Shown here: positions 59,977 to 64,000 of the stretch, piece by piece
How positions within the stretch are numbered: the first letter of the stretch is position 1
Layout of the letters: every line of letters starts with the position of its first letter
Origin: Symbiodinium natans
Lineage: Eukaryota; Sar; Dinophyceae; Suessiales; Symbiodiniaceae
Direction: 5' to 3'
Assembly: GCA_905221605.1 (NCBI GenBank)
Contig: CAJNDS010002156.1
Location: 26,001 to 90,000, forward strand
Length of the DNA stretch: 64,000 bases
Translations under genes and position numbers: made by a program
Notes under the pieces: model-generated
Database searches by the model: none
What the model was told of the DNA's origin: nothing
What the model saw: only the letters and a program-made list of their open reading frames with translations

Positions 59977-60195
59977 CTAGTGGGCTCTTGTTTCCATCGT
60001 CCTGGACCTTACCAAACCCACCCTGCGTGACACTGAAAAGGTTCCTGAGGGTTCATGGTCGGCACAAAGGAGCCTCAAAGTAGAGATGGGAGCAATATCA
60101 AAACTGCGCGCGTGGTAGCGTGTTAGAATTAACTGATGGTAGGTATCGATGGGGCTGAACGACGATTTCGCCCTAGAGTTGTGTTACAAATTATA

Positions 60196-60268
60196 GGAGA
60201 TGGAATCAGAACACAGCGGTTTCACAGGCTTTTGCCGATTTGTAAGAGATCGTTCAGCGCCACGCAGG
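60196..60268 (+). repeat. Dispersed repeat, copy 1
   Basis: Aligns with 61904-61978: a shared GGAATCAGA(A/G)CACAGC core, then CACAGGCTT(T/C)TGC and AAGAGAT. A shorter match lies at about 60953-60976. Confidence 0.8.
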
Positions 60269-60463
60269 CTAGGAGCCTTGAGCACGCGAGCCACGGCCGG
60301 CCGTGAAGCGGGAACGGGAACCCCAGAGGTACCATCTCCTGAAGTGGGTATCCCACATATCCCACCTGAATTCCCAATCGGGATGAGGCTCCTGGAGAAG
60401 ACCAATGGTAGGGATGGGCCCAAGCCGTTCCGGAGCAAAGGGATGGCAGCCGCTGGGACATGA
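60200..60463 (+). CDS. Weak coding candidate over the dispersed repeat
   Basis: 87 codons from ATG (MESEHSGFTGFCRFVRDRSA). The antisense frame (60184-60438) is equally open. No family recognised. Confidence 0.23.
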   Translation: MESEHSGFTGFCRFVRDRSAPRRLGALSTRATAGREAGTGTPEVPSPEVGIPHIPPEFPIGMRLLEKTNGRDGPKPFRSKGMAAAGT

Positions 60464-60554
60464 CTCCATCATTGACCCAGGCTATGACGGCTATGAGGCA
60501 AGGCAAAATGCAGGGTTTTTGCCTGCTGTGGCGCAAAGTGTTGGCACAGTGGCT

Positions 60555-60761
60555 TCAACTGGTTCTCGGATCGCACCTATGAACCAGTGGCGCCATGGTT
60601 GTCGTCCCCCGGCCTCCACCGAGAGAGGACGACGGAGGACTGAGGGAGCTGATGTCCACCTTTAGCGGAGCTCTGGTGAGGTTGGCCGAGCGAATCAGCT
60701 CACGATGTCCTTCACCAGGCAGGCACGGATCGAGCAAAGGTTGAGCAGTGATGACAGCCAT
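60555..60761 (-). CDS. Candidate small frame with ATG start
   Basis: 68 codons from ATG to TGA (MAVITAQPLLDPCLPGEGHR; NLTRAPLKVDISSLSPPSSS). A plus frame (60405-60665) overlaps part. No family recognised. Confidence 0.28.
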   Translation of the reverse strand: MAVITAQPLLDPCLPGEGHRELIRSANLTRAPLKVDISSLSPPSSSLGGGRGTTTMAPLVHRCDPRTS

Positions 60762-60785
60762 AAGGTTGGTTGCTTCAGAGGGCTC

Positions 60786-60832
60786 CCTAAACCCTAAACT
60801 CGAAACCCTAAACCCTAAACCCTAAGCTTAAC
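60786..60832 (-). repeat. Telomere-like array
   Basis: Six units. Confidence 0.93.
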
Positions 60833-60910
60833 CGGATGTTGCCGGATGCAACCTTGCTGCTTGCGGCCGCGGATGCTCTTTCTGGGACCGGTGTGCGCCA
60901 AGTGCCAGCG

Positions 60911-60940
60911 GGTTTAGGGTTTAGGGTTTAGGGTTTAGGG
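60911..60940 (+). repeat. Short interstitial telomere array
   Basis: Four TTTAGGG units. Confidence 0.95.
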
Positions 60941-61074
60941 CAAGCTGGATTTCGGAGTCAGAGCACAGCGGGTCCAGATGGGAAGAAATTGGGGGGGCAG
61001 CCGAATGATGCAAGGTATTAAGGAAGCTAAAGGCAAGGGTGCAGGAGAACTCCGGGTGAGCGGCCGACGTGTAA

Positions 61075-61299
61075 GTGTTGGTGCATTACGGACCTCTCCT
61101 TCCAGCGGATGGGCGAGAAGATGCGGGGCAATCTAAACCCCAAACCCTGTACCCCAAATGGGCTAAAGGCGAAGGCTGCTGCAAGGGTGTTGAGGCTGCC
61201 CAGGATCAGGAGCCGACTGCAGCCGAGCGAGGGCCTGCTCCCATGCGCCGAGTATGCAGATCGCCTCGATCCCTTAAGAATCTAAAGATTAGGGTTTAG
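61075..61299 (+). CDS. Weak coding candidate
   Basis: 74 codons; a short degenerate CCCCAAACCC block is read through in frame. A three-unit TTTAGGG block at 61287-61306 ends it. Confidence 0.2.
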   Translation: MLVHYGPLLPADGREDAGQSKPQTLYPKWAKGEGCCKGVEAAQDQEPTAAERGPAPMRRVCRSPRSLKNLKIRV

Positions 61300-61572
61300 G
61301 GTTTAGCTCCAAGAGACTGGGAGAATCCCGAGCGAGACTTGGCCATTGGTGTGGGCTCTTGATGCGCAGCGCTTCGCTCTGAAGCTAAGTTCGGGGGGAG
61401 ACAACGCGGTTCACAGGAGTTGCACAGGCGCAAGGCTTGAAGCAGGCCATTCTTGGCGAAGTGATCGCTGCAACAAGGTTCCTGTCAGAGAGGTGCTGTG
61501 CCATGTGAAGCCAGGAGATGCTTCTGCGACACGTTGTGCAAGGCCGTGTGGACGTCCTAAGAGATTGTGTCG

Positions 61573-61856
61573 AGTGCTTGTCATGAGACCAGAGTAACTC
61601 AGGCATTGGCGGAGATCATGGCTCAGCTTCGGTATGAAGGCTTTCTGGTTATATGGGAGGCTGGGCTCGGATAGAGGAGGGGAGTTTTACTAACGACCTC
61701 CTGCGCCAGCGTTTCGCATCTCATCATGTGTTTCAGACCTTTATTCATGTGGATGACCCGCAGCAGAATGGACGCGTTGAGGCATTCAATGGGAGTTTGA
61801 AGGCTCGCAGCCGAACGCCGCATGGACAACCACCGGCAAGCTTTGCACCCGCTTGA
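61573..61856 (+). mobile_element. Ty1/copia-type integrase remnant
   Basis: Three successive plus frames give parts of a retroviral-type integrase core. TQALAEIMAQLRYEGF (about 61591-61640) precedes SDRGGEF (about 61666-61686), the hallmark around the second catalytic Asp. A third frame continues TNDLLRQRFASHHVFQTFIH and DDPQQNGRVEAFNGSLKARS, carrying the PQQNG motif and the catalytic Glu. At least two frameshifts separate the pieces, so it is dead. No reverse transcriptase or clear LTR seen nearby. Confidence 0.72.
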
Positions 61857-61903
61857 AGATGATCGCCTTTTTGCCAACGGGTGCGACTCGGACTGACTGA
61901 GCA

Positions 61904-61978
61904 AAGGAGACGGAATCAGAGCACAGCAGCTCCACAGGCTTCTGCTTTTCAAGAGATTGCTGGGCGCTCACCTGCATC
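61904..61978 (+). repeat. Dispersed repeat, copy 2
   Basis: Paralogue of 60196-60268 in the same orientation, about 50 bp downstream of the integrase remnant. Confidence 0.8.
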
Positions 61979-61987
61979 ATGCCAAAA

Positions 61988-62040
61988 AAACCCTAAACCC
62001 TAAACCCCAAACCCTAAACCCTAAAACCTAAACCCTAAAG
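61988..62040 (-). repeat. Telomere-like array
   Basis: Seven CCCTAAA-type units. Confidence 0.94.
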
Positions 62041-62159
62041 AGATCCAGGAGCCTGCCTGCTCCAACGCATCCACCCGTGCGGCCGTGATGAAGTCCTGGG
62101 GCGGACAAACGCTGGGACCCTCAGACATCCTCGCACCAGTCCGGTAGACCAAACAAGCA

Positions 62160-62221
62160 GCAGAAGTAGTAGACTATAGTATTCCATACTACGGAAGAAT
62201 TAGCAGAAGTAGTAGACTATA
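62160..62221 (+). repeat. 19-bp direct repeat with a dyad between
   Basis: GCAGAAGTAGTAGACTATA occurs at 62160-62178 and 62203-62221. TAGTATTCCATACTA between them is self-complementary. Confidence 0.85.
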
Positions 62222-62304
62222 TGGAATAAAAATCAAGTAAAGATTACTGAAACCTGAGTGGTGGAGCTTTGAAGGCCTTGAAACCGAAACCGAAGCCGGG
62301 TTGA

Positions 62305-62760
62305 GTGCTGCTCTTTCGCAGCCTTGGGGTCCACGACGCGCGACTCGCCCTCCGCCAGCAAGGCGAAGACCTTGCAACGGAACTGGCAACTTGTGGGGGC
62401 TGTGGACTTTACAGTCCTGTTTTGTCGGCTGAGGGCTGCTGCATTCATGAGGACATGTCTGCTTTCGTAGAGACGCGGAGCCTAGACCCAGCCCTGGCGG
62501 CACTAGGTCTCAGAGCCCTAAGGCCCAAGAGACTCAGCACAGAAATCCGAGTGCACGGAGATGCTACTTGTATCCCCTTCACCTCGAAGCAAAGCCTCAG
62601 TCCAAGTGAACCAGCCCTGCTGCTGCCGTGGTACTCGCTGCAGGGCAGCAACCACTTGGCTCTTGCAGGTCGTCCTGGAATGGGCGAAAGGTATAGAGGA
62701 GTTGGGCTGGGGGGTCACCGTCACTTAGCTTTTTGGAGCGGAGTCCTCGGAGGGGGATAG
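62305..62760 (+). CDS. 151-codon candidate frame, unknown function
   Basis: Protein-like (GEDLATELATCGGCGLYSPV; AEGCCIHEDMSAFVETRSLD), but minus frames of 68-104 codons overlap it. Start is a non-ATG codon. No family recognised. Confidence 0.28.
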   Translation: MLLFRSLGVHDARLALRQQGEDLATELATCGGCGLYSPVLSAEGCCIHEDMSAFVETRSLDPALAALGLRALRPKRLSTEIRVHGDATCIPFTSKQSLSPSEPALLLPWYSLQGSNHLALAGRPGMGERYRGVGLGGHRHLAFWSGVLGGG

Positions 62761-63040
62761 AGAGATGATCCGTAAGCACCGCAAAAAAACAGAGAGCAAA
62801 GCAACGCCTCAGCCTCGCGCAAGAAGCGCCCGATGCGTGTGTCCACCAATCCGGCGTCGTTTCCCGGCCCTCCCGGCCTTCCCCTCTCCCTCCTGCCCCC
62901 TTCAAGCATTTACCATCCCCGTAAGTGCCTAGGCTGGCGTTTCTGGCGGGTTTGGCTTAGAAATCTCGAAACAGCCCAATGCTAGGCACCAGGGGTCTGC
63001 GACTAGTCAATTCTGTGCTGGCGGTTCTCAAAGAAGCAGA

Positions 63041-63250
63041 GTGAACAGACTCAGCAGAGCAGGAACAGGGAAGTGGATGTGGCCTGAGGCCAACAGGCAG
63101 AAACCTCATGTGTCTAAGGCCTTGTCCGACAGTGTCATTGCTTTGTCAGGATTGAGCGTGTCTTGGCAGCCCGCTTTTGATAGCTCCCAAAGAGCCCAAC
63201 ACCCCTTAATTCAGGAATATTCTTATATCATAATAAGGATCCCTTTATAA
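63041..63250 (+). CDS. Weak coding candidate running into a family A element
   Basis: 69 codons. The last 20 are encoded by the MITE (SSQRAQHPLIQEYSYIIIRI), matching the reading at 23251. The upstream part is protein-like. Confidence 0.22.
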   Translation: MNRLSRAGTGKWMWPEANRQKPHVSKALSDSVIALSGLSVSWQPAFDSSQRAQHPLIQEYSYIIIRIPL

Positions 63251-63293
63251 TTTAAGCCATATTCCTTAATCAAGGGGTACTGGGCTCTCTGGG
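63186..63293. mobile_element. MITE-like element, family A copy 6
   Basis: 108 bp. CCCAAAGAGCCCAACACCCC and GGGGTACTGGGCTCTCTGGG, core AATAAGGATCCCTTTATAAT. Confidence 0.92.
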
Positions 63294-63309
63294 TTAGGGA
63301 ATTATTGGG

Positions 63310-63567
63310 TTGGGGAGGTTGCGAGGCGGCCCACCTCAGCAGGCAGTAGCGGAAGTCAATGTTGAAGAACCTTGGCTTCAGAGCAACAGATGGATCTCCT
63401 TTGTTCCTTTTTTTTTTTTGGGGGGGGGGGGTTTCAGGAAGCAAGCTGAAGCTACATCTGTCTCTGTAGCCCTAGTAACAGATCATATGAATCATATGCA
63501 TACAAGATGCGGAAATTCTTCTGACGAGCAAGAACAGCGGCTGGGGAAGCTACAGTCCGCAAGTTAG
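63310..63567 (+). CDS. Weak coding candidate containing a T/G homopolymer junction
   Basis: 85 codons. The poly-T/poly-G stretch followed by GTTTCAG (63406-63438) looks like an intron 3' end. The codons after it (QAEATSVSVALVTDHMNHMH; SSDEQEQRLGKLQS) are protein-like. A minus frame overlaps the first half. Confidence 0.28.
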   Translation: MGRLRGGPPQQAVAEVNVEEPWLQSNRWISFVPFFFLGGGGFRKQAEATSVSVALVTDHMNHMHTRCGNSSDEQEQRLGKLQSAS

Positions 63568-63729
63568 GACTTCTCTCCTTTCAAGTCCGAGGAACAGGTA
63601 CTGAAGCAGGCTGTTGAGGTAGCAGGTGGCACCGAGATTCCTGCAACTTTCATGTGAAAGAGCGTCCTTGCGCAGTACGTCGTTGCAGAGTGGTGAATTC
63701 AACTTCAGTGAAACCCAAAAGCAAAACAT

Positions 63730-63807
63730 GGGGGGTTAGACACCCAAATAGTAGGATCCACTTATCATAAGGACCCCAGAAAGGTAGCCAGAATTTCGGA
63801 AACCCCC
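63730..63807 (-). mobile_element. MITE-like element, family D copy 10 (reverse, short)
   Basis: GGGGGGTTAGACACCCAAAT and ATTTCGGAAACCCCC with CTTATCATAAGGACCCC between. Confidence 0.75.
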
Positions 63808-63835
63808 ACAGAGCAAAACTCTTCCACAGGAGCCC

Positions 63836-63903
63836 TCAACCCTAAACCCTTAACCCTTAACCCTAAACCCTAAACCCTAAACCCTAAACCCTAAACCCTA
63901 AAG
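63836..63903 (-). repeat. Interstitial telomere array
   Basis: About nine CCCTAAA units, the first few CCCTTAA. Confidence 0.95.
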
Positions 63904-64000
63904 CAGCACGCCTGAGGCCGGCCGGCGGCCAGCTGCCCTGGCTCTTCAGACGGCACGACTTGGAAGGGTCCTGGCAGCATCTCCATAAGGCTTAGGCTTA

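Overview
This looks like nuclear DNA from a eukaryote, most likely a dinoflagellate of the Symbiodinium type. What I see: no prokaryotic operons, no open frame longer than 237 codons, about 100 short blocks of the TTTAGGG telomere-type heptamer in both orientations, several families of short AT-rich inverted-repeat elements, microsatellites, and a decayed Ty1/copia-type integrase. The assignment to dinoflagellates is inference. It rests on the TTTAGGG repeat (also plant-like), the style of the integrase motif, and my recollection that peptides such as GFRV and LNPKP, which are translated TTTAGGG arrays, are common in predicted Symbiodinium proteins. I found no rRNA, tRNA, CRISPR array or spliced-leader gene.

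Layout. TTTAGGG/CCCTAAA blocks of about 20 to 140 bp occur roughly every 640 bp throughout and total roughly 5-6 kb. Between them lie at least seven families of short inverted-repeat (MITE-like) elements, called here A to G. Family E (4 copies) has 4-bp target duplications and family F (2 copies) has 8-bp ones. Region 7.7-8.45 kb is an old diverged tandem repeat. Region 17.2-17.4 kb is a trinucleotide tract, 27.65-27.81 kb a 12-bp minisatellite, and 44.4-45.24 kb a degenerate minisatellite. A copia integrase remnant with two frameshifts lies at 61.56-61.86 kb.

Coding content is sparse and uncertain. The best candidates are short frames or exon models with plausible GT-AG signals, none matching a family I can name. 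They include a two-exon minus-strand model at 45.27-45.93 kb, a two-exon plus-strand model at 31.40-31.88 kb, single frames at 49.46-49.78, 59.40-59.72 and 56.22-56.58 kb, and frameshifted pieces at 7.1-7.7 and 38.1-38.6 kb. Many antisense frames look equally protein-like, so confidence is low throughout and RNA evidence would be decisive.

The most interesting signal is how the telomere-like blocks arose. Six are bracketed by direct duplications of 10 to 33 bp of unique sequence. One sits inside a family E element where sister copies show the empty site. Several start exactly at the ends of family D elements, whose termini carry GGGTTTA. Others are head-to-head. This suggests repeated insertion of telomeric repeats at double-strand breaks, with GGGTTT motifs acting as seeds.
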